A stretch of 64,000 nucleotides of DNA from Rhizosphaericola mali (GCF_004337365.2 NZ_CP044016.1:868001-932000), one strand, 5' to 3'. Numbered from the stretch's first letter, positions 1 to 9,599 are shown. A program made the numbers and translations. The notes: a model not told the origin generated them from the letters alone.

Positions 1-1790
1 GGTTTGATTAATTCTAATACGGTAATTTTATTTTTTCCCTTTTTGAGCCATTCTATAGGAACATACAATGTTTGTTGCGGTCCTACTTTCCAATAACGAC
101 CAAGGTTATGGCCATTTATCCAAACGATACCTTTACCCCACTGCGACATATCCAAATAAGAATCTCCGACTGCTTTTAACATAAATACGCCCTGCTTTAA
201 AATTGGTTTTTCTTTATCGGTAGGACTATTCGTTATTTTAGGCTCAGTTGCAAATGGTAGAGAATACATTTGCCAATTATTGATCTCTTTACCATTGTTA
301 GTAACATTTTGAGTAATTCCTTTTTTGTTTTTTAGTAAAAAAGGTCCAAAATTGATACGTCCAAGGTTTTCGACTAAAATATCTAGTGTTGCATCCTTAA
401 TATTTTCATCTATCAATAGACTGTCTTGATATAGTCTTCTATCGAGCGTCCCTATCTTGATTCCATTGATAAATATTACTGCGTAATCTCTTAGTTCGTT
501 TAATTTTAAATAACCTTTTTCTATTTCGCTGATTTTAGTCCTATATAAAACAAAACCATATGCTTGATGTAAATCCTCGAACGTCAATGGTGTGTTGTTG
601 TTGACTGGTTTGGGTAAATTATCAAATATAGTGGCATTACTTTTCCATTCTATGTTTTGAATAATTGTTGTTGGTTTCTTTACTGGTATGGCTGGTAGGA
701 TAACACCTTTAGGTAAATGTTTGGCAATTACATTTCTAAATTGCACATATTTGTCAGTTGGATTTCCTGCCTCATCCAATGGGGCATCATAGTCATAACT
801 ACTAATCTGTGGTTCGAAAGGATGGTTATTAGGATCCGAAGTGAGTATATTACTTTGGTTAAAATTCGCACCATTCATAAAATCTCGCGTCGTACCTCCA
901 TGAAACATATACATATTTATGGAAATACCGGCACCTAAGACCGCATCTAAGGCTGGTGTATATTTTTCTGCGGGAACCGTATGATGTTTAGTCCCCCACC
1001 AATCAAACCACGCTGGGTACCATTCTGCAATATAGTATGGACCTTTTCCATCATGGTTTTTATTGATTAATGCTTTTACTTTTTTAGGATCATCAACGCC
1101 ATTTATTGCGGGTAGTAATCCGGGTAAATACCCATTGGCTATGGCATCTTGGGGATCACAAGTAAATAGCAAACCATCAAAACCTGCTTCTAGGAACATT
1201 TTTCGGTTGATGTCAAGATATTCTTTATCGCTGCCATAGGAACCATATTCATTCTCTATTTGCACCATCAAAATGTTGCCTCCATGATTGACTTGATAAG
1301 GCGCTAATTGCTTACCTACTTCAATGATGTATTTTTTATACTCCTCTAAATATTGTTGGTTTTTGCTCCTTACGACCAGGCCTTTTTCATTTTGTAACCA
1401 GTAGGGATAACCACCAAATTCCCACTCTGCACATACATAAGGAGAGGGGCGTAGTATAACCCAAAGCCCTTCTTCTTTGGCAATTCTGACAAACTCAGCG
1501 ATGTCGTTGTTACCGTTAAAATCGAATTGCCCTTTTTCTGGTTCTTGCGCATTCCAAAAAACATAGGTGCCAATAGTATTGATGCCCATTGCTTTTGCTT
1601 TTTGCATACGATCTCTCCATGCTTCTCTAGGAATTCTAGTATAGTGCATTTCCCCTGAGATCATTTGTAATGGTTTACCATCTAGTAGGAATGCGCTATC
1701 GCCAAGTGCAAATGTATGTTTGCCAGTTATTTGACTATAACTTTGAAAATATAAAATAAATGTACTTAGTACTAATGCTATTTTTTTCAC
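1..1790 (-). CDS. GH35 beta-galactosidase, 3' end outside window
   Basis: Secreted or periplasmic glycoside hydrolase that removes terminal beta-galactosyl residues. I translated this frame by hand: it begins with GTG at 1790, has a signal peptide of about 20 residues ending in SYSQ, and stays open to base 1, giving about 596 residues. The GH35 barrel starts with GEMHYTRIPREAW. QIENEYGSYG supplies the predicted acid/base (E181) and AEWYPAWFDWWG the nucleophile (E256). C-terminal beta-sandwich motifs such as GKGIVWINGHNLGRYW lie near the edge, so only a short C-terminal part is missing. It is the last visible gene of the kduD-kduI-DUF4861 operon, 8 bp after the preceding stop. Galactan side chains of pectin are a plausible substrate (inference). 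Confidence 0.93.
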   Translation of the reverse strand, partial: MKKIALVLSTFILYFQSYSQITGKHTFALGDSAFLLDGKPLQMISGEMHYTRIPREAWRDRMQKAKAMGINTIGTYVFWNAQEPEKGQFDFNGNNDIAEFVRIAKEEGLWVILRPSPYVCAEWEFGGYPYWLQNEKGLVVRSKNQQYLEEYKKYIIEVGKQLAPYQVNHGGNILMVQIENEYGSYGSDKEYLDINRKMFLEAGFDGLLFTCDPQDAIANGYLPGLLPAINGVDDPKKVKALINKNHDGKGPYYIAEWYPAWFDWWGTKHHTVPAEKYTPALDAVLGAGISINMYMFHGGTTRDFMNGANFNQSNILTSDPNNHPFEPQISSYDYDAPLDEAGNPTDKYVQFRNVIAKHLPKGVILPAIPVKKPTTIIQNIEWKSNATIFDNLPKPVNNNTPLTFEDLHQAYGFVLYRTKISEIEKGYLKLNELRDYAVIFINGIKIGTLDRRLYQDSLLIDENIKDATLDILVENLGRINFGPFLLKNKKGITQNVTNNGKEINNWQMYSLPFATEPKITNSPTDKEKPILKQGVFMLKAVGDSYLDMSQWGKGIVWINGHNLGRYWKVGPQQTLYVPIEWLKKGKNKITVLELIK

Positions 1791-1798
1791 GCCTAATT

Positions 1799-3088
1799 TT
1801 ATTTTTCCCAATGTATTAATAACGGTTGCTCGATTTTAAGAAAGGTCTTTTTAAGGTAATTATTAAAATAATTTTCACTTAAAAAATTAGTATCTGTCTT
1901 ACTCCAACAACTAAAGAAATAATAAGATATCTGCTTAGATTTTATTATTTTTTCTCCGATTAAATGTGTTTCTGTAATATCACTATATTTTTTGGGTGCC
2001 TCTAAAAATTTGTAGAAACTATTTAAAGGTATGCCAATTGCCATTCCTAATTCATCCTTATTTTCAGATTGTTTTCCAAATGAAGAAGTGACTGCGAAAT
2101 TTTTGGTAGTGAAATTATTTACTTCATTATCATAAAAATCTCCAATACCAGTAAATAAAACACTTCCCTTGGGTAGACCTTCAATAATTACATCGCTTTT
2201 GTAATAATATTCTTCTCCCCAAATAGAGAAATTTTGCGTAATTGTGATTGGTCGGTTATTCACTTCCCAACTATATTTCATTTGTAATTCCGCGTACAAT
2301 GGACCATCTGCAATTTGCTGATAGGATTCATGTTTGATTTGTTTACCACCGAGTCTTATCAATGTGTCTTTGCCATTTAAATCCTTGGTTTGAATAGCCA
2401 AAGAACCGGCGCCAAGCGACTTGACAACATGCAAAATATCCATTCCCCAATCCGCTAAATGATGATAACTATGGGCCGGATTTGCACCGACGGAGTCCAT
2501 TACCATTCCTGGAATGCGTTTTCCATATATATCAATGGTGTTTCTCGTGTCAAAATAGAGTCTAAATGCATTTTTTTGATTTTCCCATGCTGGACCTTCT
2601 GTCAAATAAGGAGGCAATGCAGCTTTGGAAAAATCTGTTGGCGCATTTTGAAAAGGCATCTCAAGGCTTGCTACACTTGGACCAAAATTATCTTTGTCAT
2701 CCTTGAGTTTCATCCTGACATGCGCTTTTGGGATGATATTATCCGAATTATTGGACGCCGATATTATCTGATAATGTTTAAGTTCTTTTGAGTTTAAGGA
2801 TGTTAAAAATAGAATTGCATCATATTTTCCATCTAAATTTTTATCCAATAATTGGGTTTCTATATTTTTTCCATCCACTAATATTTGAAAATTATCTGTG
2901 CGGGTAAGATTGGAAATATCCCAACCTTTATTTTGCAGTTGATTCATTGGAATTTCAACTAACTCATTTTGACGTGCTAGATCCAAATTGTTTTTGATCG
3001 AAAAGGATAAACTTTGTGCAAAATTATTATTTGTACAAAGCAGGATAAAGGCTGAAATAGTAATTTTTGACCAATATTTTCGAACCAT
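1799..3088 (-). CDS. DUF4861 family secreted protein
   Basis: A 429-residue protein with an N-terminal signal peptide (hydrophobic segment, then NNNFAQ at about 20-25). The body matches the DUF4861 family as I remember it, with conserved-looking stretches YLTEGPAWENQKNAFRLYFD and HHLADWGMDILHV. DUF4861 members often sit beside KduI/KduD and unsaturated-uronate or polysaccharide-degrading enzymes. Their biochemical activity is not certain to me, so I assign none. It lies between kduI (7-bp gap) and the GH35 gene (8-bp gap), so it is clearly part of one operon and probably acts in the periplasm on a uronate-containing glycan (inference). Confidence 0.85.
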   Translation of the reverse strand: MVRKYWSKITISAFILLCTNNNFAQSLSFSIKNNLDLARQNELVEIPMNQLQNKGWDISNLTRTDNFQILVDGKNIETQLLDKNLDGKYDAILFLTSLNSKELKHYQIISASNNSDNIIPKAHVRMKLKDDKDNFGPSVASLEMPFQNAPTDFSKAALPPYLTEGPAWENQKNAFRLYFDTRNTIDIYGKRIPGMVMDSVGANPAHSYHHLADWGMDILHVVKSLGAGSLAIQTKDLNGKDTLIRLGGKQIKHESYQQIADGPLYAELQMKYSWEVNNRPITITQNFSIWGEEYYYKSDVIIEGLPKGSVLFTGIGDFYDNEVNNFTTKNFAVTSSFGKQSENKDELGMAIGIPLNSFYKFLEAPKKYSDITETHLIGEKIIKSKQISYYFFSCWSKTDTNFLSENYFNNYLKKTFLKIEQPLLIHWEK

Positions 3089-3095
3089 TATCTAA

Positions 3096-3926
3096 TTATT
3101 TTAAATCATTTATATCAACGGCATCCATATCAGAATAAGTATAGTTTTCACCAGCCATACCCCAGATAAATCCATAGTTTTTGGTACCACAGCCAGAGTG
3201 AATACTCCAAGGAGGAGAGACTACAGCTTCATGATTGCCCATTACAATATGTCGCGTTTCTGAAGGTTCACCCATCAAATGCAAAACACGTTGGTCAGTA
3301 GCTACATCGAAATAAAAATAAGCTTCCATTCTTCGCGTATGTGTGTGTGCTGGCATCGTATTCCAAACACTTCCAGTATTTAGGATAGTAAGTCCCATTA
3401 CAAGTTGGCAGCTTTGCAAGCCATTTTCATGGATATATCTATAAATTGTACGTTCATTACTTGTTTCCAAAGAACCCAAAACGGCGTTTTCTGCATCTGT
3501 TTTTTTGCAAAATTGCACCGGATGTTCTTTATGTGCTGGGCTAGATAAAATATAAAAGAATGCTGGATTATTCGCATCACTAGAAGTAAATGCTACTTCT
3601 TTTTTACCCAATCCAATATACAAACAATCTAATTTTTCAAGATCATATGATTGTCCATCCACAGAAACTTGTCCATCACCACCGACATTAATAATACCAA
3701 TTTCCCTACGTTGTAAGAAATATTCTGCTCTTAATTCGGGCTCGTTTGGTAAATGTACTGATTGATTGACAGGTTTTACTCCGCCAACGATCACTCTGTC
3801 ATAATGAGAATATACAAGACTGATTTTATCGTCTTGCATTAAATTTTGAATCAAAAAATTGGAACGCAACGCTTCTGTTGTCATTCCTTTTACTTCATTT
3901 GGGCTATTGGCAAATCGTATTTCCAT
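3096..3926 (-). CDS. kduI: 5-dehydro-4-deoxy-D-glucuronate isomerase
   Basis: A 276-residue cupin enzyme that isomerises 4-deoxy-L-threo-5-hexosulose uronate to 3-deoxy-D-glycero-2,5-hexodiulosonate, a cytoplasmic step in the use of unsaturated uronates from pectin or glycosaminoglycan breakdown. The zinc-binding motif HTHTRRMEAYFYF (about residues 194-206) carries the two His and the Glu known from E. coli KduI, and a further His in SIHSGCGTKNY fits the fourth ligand. Length equals the usual 275-280 residues. It is followed by DUF4861 and preceded by kduD (14-bp gap), so consecutive pathway steps are encoded together. Confidence 0.96.
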   Translation of the reverse strand: MEIRFANSPNEVKGMTTEALRSNFLIQNLMQDDKISLVYSHYDRVIVGGVKPVNQSVHLPNEPELRAEYFLQRREIGIINVGGDGQVSVDGQSYDLEKLDCLYIGLGKKEVAFTSSDANNPAFFYILSSPAHKEHPVQFCKKTDAENAVLGSLETSNERTIYRYIHENGLQSCQLVMGLTILNTGSVWNTMPAHTHTRRMEAYFYFDVATDQRVLHLMGEPSETRHIVMGNHEAVVSPPWSIHSGCGTKNYGFIWGMAGENYTYSDMDAVDINDLK

Positions 3927-3940
3927 GATTTTTGTTTTTA

Positions 3941-4708
3941 TTAGCGGCCCATCCAGCCACCATCAACATTTAATATTGCACCATCAACATAATCAGAGGC
4001 TTTGGATGCTAAGAAAATGGCAGCACCTTTAAAATCCTCTGGTTGCCCCCACCTTTGAGCAGGTATTCTTTCCAAAATAGCTTTGTTTCTATTTTCATCT
4101 GCACGCAAAGCGGAGGTATTGTCTGTAGCAATATAACCAGGTGCAATGCCATTGACATGAACGCCTTTGCTTGCCCATTCATTGGCAAATGCTTTTACTA
4201 AACCTCCAATTGCACTTTTTGAAGCTGTGTATCCTGGCACATTAATACCTCCTTGATATGTCAGCATGGAGCACGTAAATATAATTTTACCTGCGCCTTT
4301 TTCAATCATCATTTTTCCAAATTCCCTTGTTAATATAAACTGTGAATCTAAATTTACAGCAAGGACTTTATCCCAAAATTCATCTGTATGTTCTGCGGCA
4401 GGTTGTCGTAAGATCATCCCTGCATTATTTACCAAAATATCAATATCCGTTGTATTCTTAACCTTTTCTATAAATCCGTAAAGAGCATTCCTATCAGAAA
4501 AATCACAATTGTACGCGGTAAATTTGCGTCCCAATGCGCTAATTTTCTGACCAGTTTCTCCATCTTGGGTAAGATTACGGGAAACACCCACAATATCTGC
4601 TCCGGCTTCTGCAAGCCCGACAGCTATTGCTTGTCCTATACCTCTATCGCTCCCTGTTACCAATGCGGTTTTTCCAGAAAGGTCAAACAATTCATCTAAA
4701 TAATTCAT
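3941..4708 (-). CDS. kduD: 2-dehydro-3-deoxy-D-gluconate 5-dehydrogenase (SDR)
   Basis: A 255-residue short-chain dehydrogenase that reduces the KduI product to 2-dehydro-3-deoxy-gluconate with NAD(P)H. The cofactor motif TGSDRGIGQ is near residue 20, NNAG follows, and the catalytic YTASKSA lies near residue 160; the C-terminus NVDGGWMGR is typical. I chose ATG at 4708 (MNYLDELFDLSGK), because the 10 extra residues of the longer reading from 4738 are not typical of the family. It is the first gene of the operon, divergent from the LacI gene, with a candidate operator between them. Confidence 0.94.
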   Translation of the reverse strand: MNYLDELFDLSGKTALVTGSDRGIGQAIAVGLAEAGADIVGVSRNLTQDGETGQKISALGRKFTAYNCDFSDRNALYGFIEKVKNTTDIDILVNNAGMILRQPAAEHTDEFWDKVLAVNLDSQFILTREFGKMMIEKGAGKIIFTCSMLTYQGGINVPGYTASKSAIGGLVKAFANEWASKGVHVNGIAPGYIATDNTSALRADENRNKAILERIPAQRWGQPEDFKGAAIFLASKASDYVDGAILNVDGGWMGR

Positions 4709-4781
4709 GGCAAGTTGTTTAGAATTACAATAGTACAAAAATCTTTGCCTGCCATAACGGTAGTATGGATATTTATTTACG

Positions 4782-4791
4782 AAAACGTTTT
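4782..4791. promoter_or_regulatory. Candidate LacI-family operator
   Basis: Perfect 10-bp palindrome AAAACGTTTT with a central CG, in the 118-bp gap between divergent kduD and lacI. LacI/CcpA-type regulators typically bind palindromes with a central CG such as this. It occupies the place where the -33 element of the lacI promoter would lie, so autoregulation is plausible. Binding is inferred. Confidence 0.55.
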
Positions 4792-4808
4792 AGATGAATC
4801 TTTACATG

Positions 4809-4816
4809 TATATTTG
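4809..4816 (+). promoter_or_regulatory. Candidate Bacteroidota -7 element for the LacI gene
   Basis: TATATTTG matches the TAnnTTTG consensus of the Bacteroidota primary sigma factor. It ends 10 nt before the chosen ATG at 4827, so the mRNA would have only a very short leader. The expected -33 region falls on the palindrome at 4782-4791. Confidence 0.45.
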
Positions 4817-4826
4817 GTTTGGATAT

Positions 4827-5867
4827 ATGCATTTTAAATCAATTACAATAAAGGATATTGCAAAAGCGCTCGGACTTTCGATTTCTACGGTATCAAAAGC
4901 TTTACGGAATAGTTACGAAATAAGTGAAGAAACCAAGAAAATGGTTGGTGACTATGCACATTCGCACAATTATCGTCCTAATCCGTTAGCTCAAGGTTTG
5001 CGTAAAGGAACAAGTAAAACCATTGGTGTCGTCGTCGCTGTATTTGATGATAATTTTTTTTCAAAGGTTATCGATGGTATAGAATCATCTTCCAATGAAC
5101 ATGGATATTCGGTAATTTTTACACAAAGTAGAGAGTCTTACGACAAAGAAAAACAAAATGTACAGACTTTAGCAGATCGTTCCTTGGATGGTTTATTGAT
5201 ATCTTTAAGCTCTGGTACGAAAGATTTAAGTTACCTAAAAGAATTAAGTAATATCGGATTACCAATTGTATTATTTGATCGAATTTCTGAGGAGATTAAT
5301 ACACATAAAGTTGTCTGTAATAATTATAAAGGTGGTTATGAAGCTACAGAACATTTGATTAAAAATGGTTGTAAAAATATAGCTCATATTACGAGTAATA
5401 TTACGCTTTCATACTCCAAGGAACGTGAAGATGGCTACCTCAATGCGTTAAAATATTATAGCTTTCCTATCGAAGAGTCTAATATCATCTATTGTAATCA
5501 AGAGGATGATATATATGACCAAGCAAATAACGCAATAGATAAATTATTAAATAAAAAAAATCCTCCCGATGCAATCTTTTGTGGTTCTGATGTATTAAGT
5601 ACAACTGTTTTTCGTATTTTGAAGAAGAAGAATATTCGCATCCCTGAAGAAATTGCTATTGTCGGATTTTCCAATTCTGCATCAGCAGAAGCTTATGATC
5701 CATCCTTTACGACAGTAGAACAACCAACATTTGAAATGGGACAAAAGGCAACGGAATTATTAATACAACTAATGGAAGCAAAGAGAAAGCCATTGAAATA
5801 TGATACAATCGTCTTAGATCCTGTTTTACATGTTCGAAAATCTTCTCAAAAATTAGAAATTGTTTAG
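4827..5867 (+). CDS. LacI family transcriptional regulator
   Basis: A 346-residue sugar-responsive repressor or activator. The N-terminal helix-turn-helix is clear: ITIKDIAKALGLSISTVSKA (about residues 5-24), followed by the hinge region YRPNPLAQGLRKG. The periplasmic-binding-protein-like effector domain starts at TIGVVVAVFDDNFF and ends near VLDPVLHVRKSS. I chose ATG at 4827 because the family normally starts just before the HTH; the longer reading from 4794 adds a hydrophobic stretch and crosses the -7 element. Divergent transcription from kduD points to control of the uronate operon by a pathway intermediate (inference). Confidence 0.93.
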   Translation: MHFKSITIKDIAKALGLSISTVSKALRNSYEISEETKKMVGDYAHSHNYRPNPLAQGLRKGTSKTIGVVVAVFDDNFFSKVIDGIESSSNEHGYSVIFTQSRESYDKEKQNVQTLADRSLDGLLISLSSGTKDLSYLKELSNIGLPIVLFDRISEEINTHKVVCNNYKGGYEATEHLIKNGCKNIAHITSNITLSYSKEREDGYLNALKYYSFPIEESNIIYCNQEDDIYDQANNAIDKLLNKKNPPDAIFCGSDVLSTTVFRILKKKNIRIPEEIAIVGFSNSASAEAYDPSFTTVEQPTFEMGQKATELLIQLMEAKRKPLKYDTIVLDPVLHVRKSSQKLEIV

Positions 5868-5871
5868 CTAC

Positions 5872-6315
5872 TCATATTTTAACTGCTTGACGTGTAATCA
5901 GTTTCCATTTATTTTTTTCCCATTTCCAAACCAATAAAATTTTTAGATCAGTGTGTCCTGGCGTTTTGTTATCATCAGTATCTGCAGATAAAATATGTCG
6001 AACTACCGCGACATCATCAAAATATTGAATTCTTTCATCCAAAATATCTATTTTGGTAAAATCTGTCAGACCCGTGGCAAAAGATGCTAGAAATGCCTTT
6101 TTATCTTGCAGTTTTCCTGTGGAGTGCCCATACGTTAATTGATTATCTGTTAAATCAGACAATATTGAGGTGTCTGAATCTAGCATAGCCTGTTTAAATC
6201 TTTGTAATGTACTTACAATAGAGGATTTTTCTTTGTCAATTTTATACTGCGCTTTACTTGTTATTCCCAATAAAATTATCGAGAATAAGAATAGACTGAA
6301 TATTTTTATTTTCAT
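5872..6315 (-). CDS. NTF2-like (DUF4440-type) secreted protein
   Basis: A 147-residue protein with a signal peptide (hydrophobic residues 5-18, then SKAQ). The mature part shows the SnoaL/DUF4440 pattern: a helix STLQRFKQAMLDSD, then LTYGHSTGKLQDKKAFLASF and a C-terminal strand LLVWKWEKNKWKLITRQAV. In this fold the cavity may bind small molecules or be catalytic; no specific function can be given. It lies convergent to lacI with only 4 bp between the stops, and 26 bp downstream of the S9 peptidase gene, so it may be cotranscribed with the peptidase. Confidence 0.82.
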   Translation of the reverse strand: MKIKIFSLFLFSIILLGITSKAQYKIDKEKSSIVSTLQRFKQAMLDSDTSILSDLTDNQLTYGHSTGKLQDKKAFLASFATGLTDFTKIDILDERIQYFDDVAVVRHILSADTDDNKTPGHTDLKILLVWKWEKNKWKLITRQAVKI

Positions 6316-6341
6316 ATCAATGTTAGATTTTTATCATTAAG

Positions 6342-9206
6342 TTATAATCCCATGGTTTTGTCTTTCATCAAAGCGGGCACTCCAGAAGTAATCCAAGTCG
6401 CAGGTTTTTCACCTTTCAATAACCAATCAAAAAATTGTTGTTCTCTGATGGAAATATCTTTTCTATTCTTTCTTTGCATTAAATTGTGAGCCTCACCATT
6501 ATAGTTGAGTAACCACACTTTTTTACCCAACCTTCGCAAGTCGGTGAACATTTCAATACCTTGATACCAAGGCACCGCACCGTCCGCATCATTGGACATA
6601 ATAACCACTGGCGTTTTTACTTTAGGTAAATTGAACAAAGGAGAATTTTCGACATATAATTTTGGATCTTCCCAGATGGTTTTTCCGATACGGCTTTGTG
6701 TTTTTTCATACTGAAATTGACGATTCATACCGCTTTCCCAACGAATACCACCATAGGCACTAAACATATTTACCACAGGCGCGCCAGCCCAAGCAGCGGC
6801 GAATAAATTGGGCACTTTAGTAATCAAATAGGCTGTTTGGTAACCACCCCAACTTTGTCCTTGAATGCCTAATTTAGTACTATCTACATAACCTAATTTG
6901 AGTATGGATCTAATACCACTAACTATAAAATTGTAGGCAGAAAGCCCTGGATGACCTGTTGTATACCAAATATCCGGAACAAATACAACATAACCTCTAC
7001 TTACAAAATAGGAAATATTTAATCGAGAAGGAGTTGGCGCTGGGGCAAGATAATTATATAAGGTTTCATTATTTCTTTCATAAAAATATGAAATCATTGG
7101 ATATTTCTTTTTAGGATCAAAATCTTCTGGTTTATATATAATACCTTCTGTCAATTTTCCTGTATAAGATTTCCATTTGTATAGTTCGGCCGAGCCCCAA
7201 TTGTATTCTGATTGTTGTTGGTTGATATTGGAAAGTTGGATAAAATTGTCTGCTCTCGCAGTATAATAAACGTTGGGCGAGGTTTGATAATTTTGTTTTG
7301 TAAAAATATAATCTGCGCTATTTTTTGCTTTTTGAATATTAGCGACTTTATATGCACCCAAAGGCGTGACGGAATCAATGATTTTTCCTGATTTTAAATC
7401 TATAGTCGCATATTGATTGTTTTTTGTGACATCATAGTATAATTCTACGGGCAACGGTTTTTGAGTATTAATATATTCTTTGTTTGGATCTAGATTTTCA
7501 TAGCGAACTATAATTTTATTATTTCGACCGAAATTAGTCACTTGATTTGCTTTTCCATTTGATGGATTAACTGTCCAGATATCGTATTTGTCATATATAT
7601 AAAATGCAGAATCATTTTTTGTCCATCCCATCAGACCATACAAGTTTGGCTCTGCTGGGACATCGTTATCTTCATCATAAATAGGGAATTTAATACCTGT
7701 GAGAACTTTTTTTTGAGTGCTTTCTGCATTATAAACATTTAGTGTTTTCGCAAATTCATCATAAAAAACGAAATATTTTCCAGTATAGGACGGTCTTCCC
7801 ATACCTAATAAGGAATTAAAGATTTTTGTTTTTTGTCCTGTTACTGGGTTTATAGAATAAAGATCGGTGTGTGTCTGACCGAGCCACTGTTTTTCAATTC
7901 TATTACCTTTATCTGAAAGCGCATAGAAATATTGGCCATCTCCTTTTTTAGTGAGAAAGACTCTATTGAAAGTGGAATCTTCAATTTGGATAAATTTATC
8001 TTGTTCAATATTATAAATCGCTTTGTAATTTTTCTTTGCATCTTTAGCCAAATTATATAGTTGCGAACTATGCAAATCATCTTCATTATATTGCCAAATG
8101 TCCAAATGAACCCTCTCAAATTCTGGAAGTGTAGTGTCTTTTAAGGGTAAAATAGGTGCCGTTCCAATAATTAAATTTTTACCTGATGGAGAAAATGTTG
8201 CATTTGCAAATTCACTAATCATCCAATTTTTGTACATGCCATCATGCGCTCTAGTTAATATTGGCGAGGTTATATCTTTATCCGAATTAAACAAGTAAAC
8301 CGCATAGAAATTTCTCAAGGCTTTTTCCGTACTGTCTTTATCCACCAAAAAAGTAGCTTGATCGCCCATTTTATTTAAAGAAGGATTTTTGATAGACAGT
8401 GCATTGTTCAAAATTGTTTTTATTTTTCCATTAGAAAAATAGGCCACACTATAAGTTGAGTCCGTTTTGTCATGTCCAACGATTGCTATGGCTTTGTTAT
8501 CTTTATCACTTATTTCATAATCTGTTGCAAATGGAATAACAACGCTATCTTTATTTTCTAGGTTTACTATTGTTAATGCAGTCCCTACTTCTTTAAAGAT
8601 TTTGGGTTTCTTCGCAGGTTTAATAGCGGTAAATCCTTTCGTTTGAATATTCGTTAAATTATTTTGTAAACTATCAATTTCCTTTTGCAATATTTGAATT
8701 CTAGATACAGAATCCTTAGGTGCATGTTCTGCTTTTGCCTTTGTTTTTTCTGCTAAAAAGGCGACTAATGCACCTTGTTTTTTACTGTATTTATAGGATT
8801 GGATATTGGGGTGTATGCTTATAAAGGGTTCATTGAGATTGATAATTGCCAATGAATCATGCGGACTATCTTCTGGTGTTTTTTTCTCTATTTTGGCAGT
8901 TCTTATTTGTTGATAAGTAGGTTTTATTTTACAAATAAAAAATGCCTTATTGTTCAAAAAAGCACCATCATAACCACGCGCTATTTTGAATAATGTATCT
9001 CCCTTTGGTGTTTGAATGTATAAAATACCATCACCTTCTTGCGGATTTACCTCATACGAAACGAAGTGACCATTTTCACTGATAGACAAATTACTTGTGT
9101 TTTGCCAACTGTCATATACGGTATTATTTAAAGGTTTTTTTTGTGCAAATATTAATATAGGAATACATGTCAATAATGAAAATAAGCATTTGAAACGGTT
9201 ACTCAT
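6342..9206 (-). CDS. S9 family (prolyl oligopeptidase-like) peptidase
   Basis: A 954-residue secreted serine peptidase with a signal peptide (hydrophobic segment, then FAQKK). The first 650 or so residues form WD/beta-propeller-like repeats. The C-terminal alpha/beta-hydrolase domain carries the nucleophile motif GQSWGGYQTAYLI (Ser near residue 784), an Asp in SNDADGAVPW and a His in NGEAHNLM, which together form the catalytic triad of S9 enzymes. ATG at 9206 is preferred over a TTG 6 bp upstream. It probably cleaves peptides in the periplasm. It is longer than the usual 700-800 residue DPP-type enzymes, as in many Bacteroidota homologues. Confidence 0.92.
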   Translation of the reverse strand: MSNRFKCLFSLLTCIPILIFAQKKPLNNTVYDSWQNTSNLSISENGHFVSYEVNPQEGDGILYIQTPKGDTLFKIARGYDGAFLNNKAFFICKIKPTYQQIRTAKIEKKTPEDSPHDSLAIINLNEPFISIHPNIQSYKYSKKQGALVAFLAEKTKAKAEHAPKDSVSRIQILQKEIDSLQNNLTNIQTKGFTAIKPAKKPKIFKEVGTALTIVNLENKDSVVIPFATDYEISDKDNKAIAIVGHDKTDSTYSVAYFSNGKIKTILNNALSIKNPSLNKMGDQATFLVDKDSTEKALRNFYAVYLFNSDKDITSPILTRAHDGMYKNWMISEFANATFSPSGKNLIIGTAPILPLKDTTLPEFERVHLDIWQYNEDDLHSSQLYNLAKDAKKNYKAIYNIEQDKFIQIEDSTFNRVFLTKKGDGQYFYALSDKGNRIEKQWLGQTHTDLYSINPVTGQKTKIFNSLLGMGRPSYTGKYFVFYDEFAKTLNVYNAESTQKKVLTGIKFPIYDEDNDVPAEPNLYGLMGWTKNDSAFYIYDKYDIWTVNPSNGKANQVTNFGRNNKIIVRYENLDPNKEYINTQKPLPVELYYDVTKNNQYATIDLKSGKIIDSVTPLGAYKVANIQKAKNSADYIFTKQNYQTSPNVYYTARADNFIQLSNINQQQSEYNWGSAELYKWKSYTGKLTEGIIYKPEDFDPKKKYPMISYFYERNNETLYNYLAPAPTPSRLNISYFVSRGYVVFVPDIWYTTGHPGLSAYNFIVSGIRSILKLGYVDSTKLGIQGQSWGGYQTAYLITKVPNLFAAAWAGAPVVNMFSAYGGIRWESGMNRQFQYEKTQSRIGKTIWEDPKLYVENSPLFNLPKVKTPVVIMSNDADGAVPWYQGIEMFTDLRRLGKKVWLLNYNGEAHNLMQRKNRKDISIREQQFFDWLLKGEKPATWITSGVPALMKDKTMGL

Positions 9207-9281
9207 GTGCAATAAAATTAGAATATTGCCTTAAAGATAACATTTCAAATGCTTATTTCAGTTTAAAACTTCTTCTAAGGT

Positions 9282-9599
9282 TTAATCATTTTCGTCTTGT
9301 TCCAAATCATCATGATCTTCACCACCTAAACTATAATAATTATTCTCTTCATCTTCCTCTCCAATCAACTCATCTTGGTCGTCCAAAGAGGCACCAGGAA
9401 CATCCAAACCTTCATCCAATTCTGAAGCTAGCGAGTTTGTATCGCTTTTTAAAGCGACTTTTTTACTGTGTGCATAGATGTCATCTGATTTTTCATAAAT
9501 AGGATCACCTTCACTTGGCTTTAAGGAAGCTATTATTTCACGGTTTTTAAGTAACTGTTTTAAATGTTTATTTTTCTTCGGCATAAAAATAGTTTGCAT
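9282..9599 (-). CDS. Hypothetical acidic small protein
   Basis: A 105-residue protein that I do not recognise. The N-terminus is basic (PKKNKHLKQLLKNR), and the C-terminal half is very acidic (for example DDQDELIGEEDEENN) and probably disordered. ATG at 9599 and ATG at 9584 are both possible; the second gives MPKKNKHLKQ. No signal peptide or membrane segment is seen. It stands alone between the S9 peptidase and the divergent SRAP gene. Charge segregation suggests a binding partner or a chaperone-like role, but this is speculation. Confidence 0.65.
   Translation of the reverse strand: MQTIFMPKKNKHLKQLLKNREIIASLKPSEGDPIYEKSDDIYAHSKKVALKSDTNSLASELDEGLDVPGASLDDQDELIGEEDEENNYYSLGGEDHDDLEQDEND

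Noticed and set aside
2459-2791. 110-codon plus-strand frame inside the DUF4861 gene
   Set aside because: It runs antisense to a well-supported coding sequence and has no protein-like features of its own.
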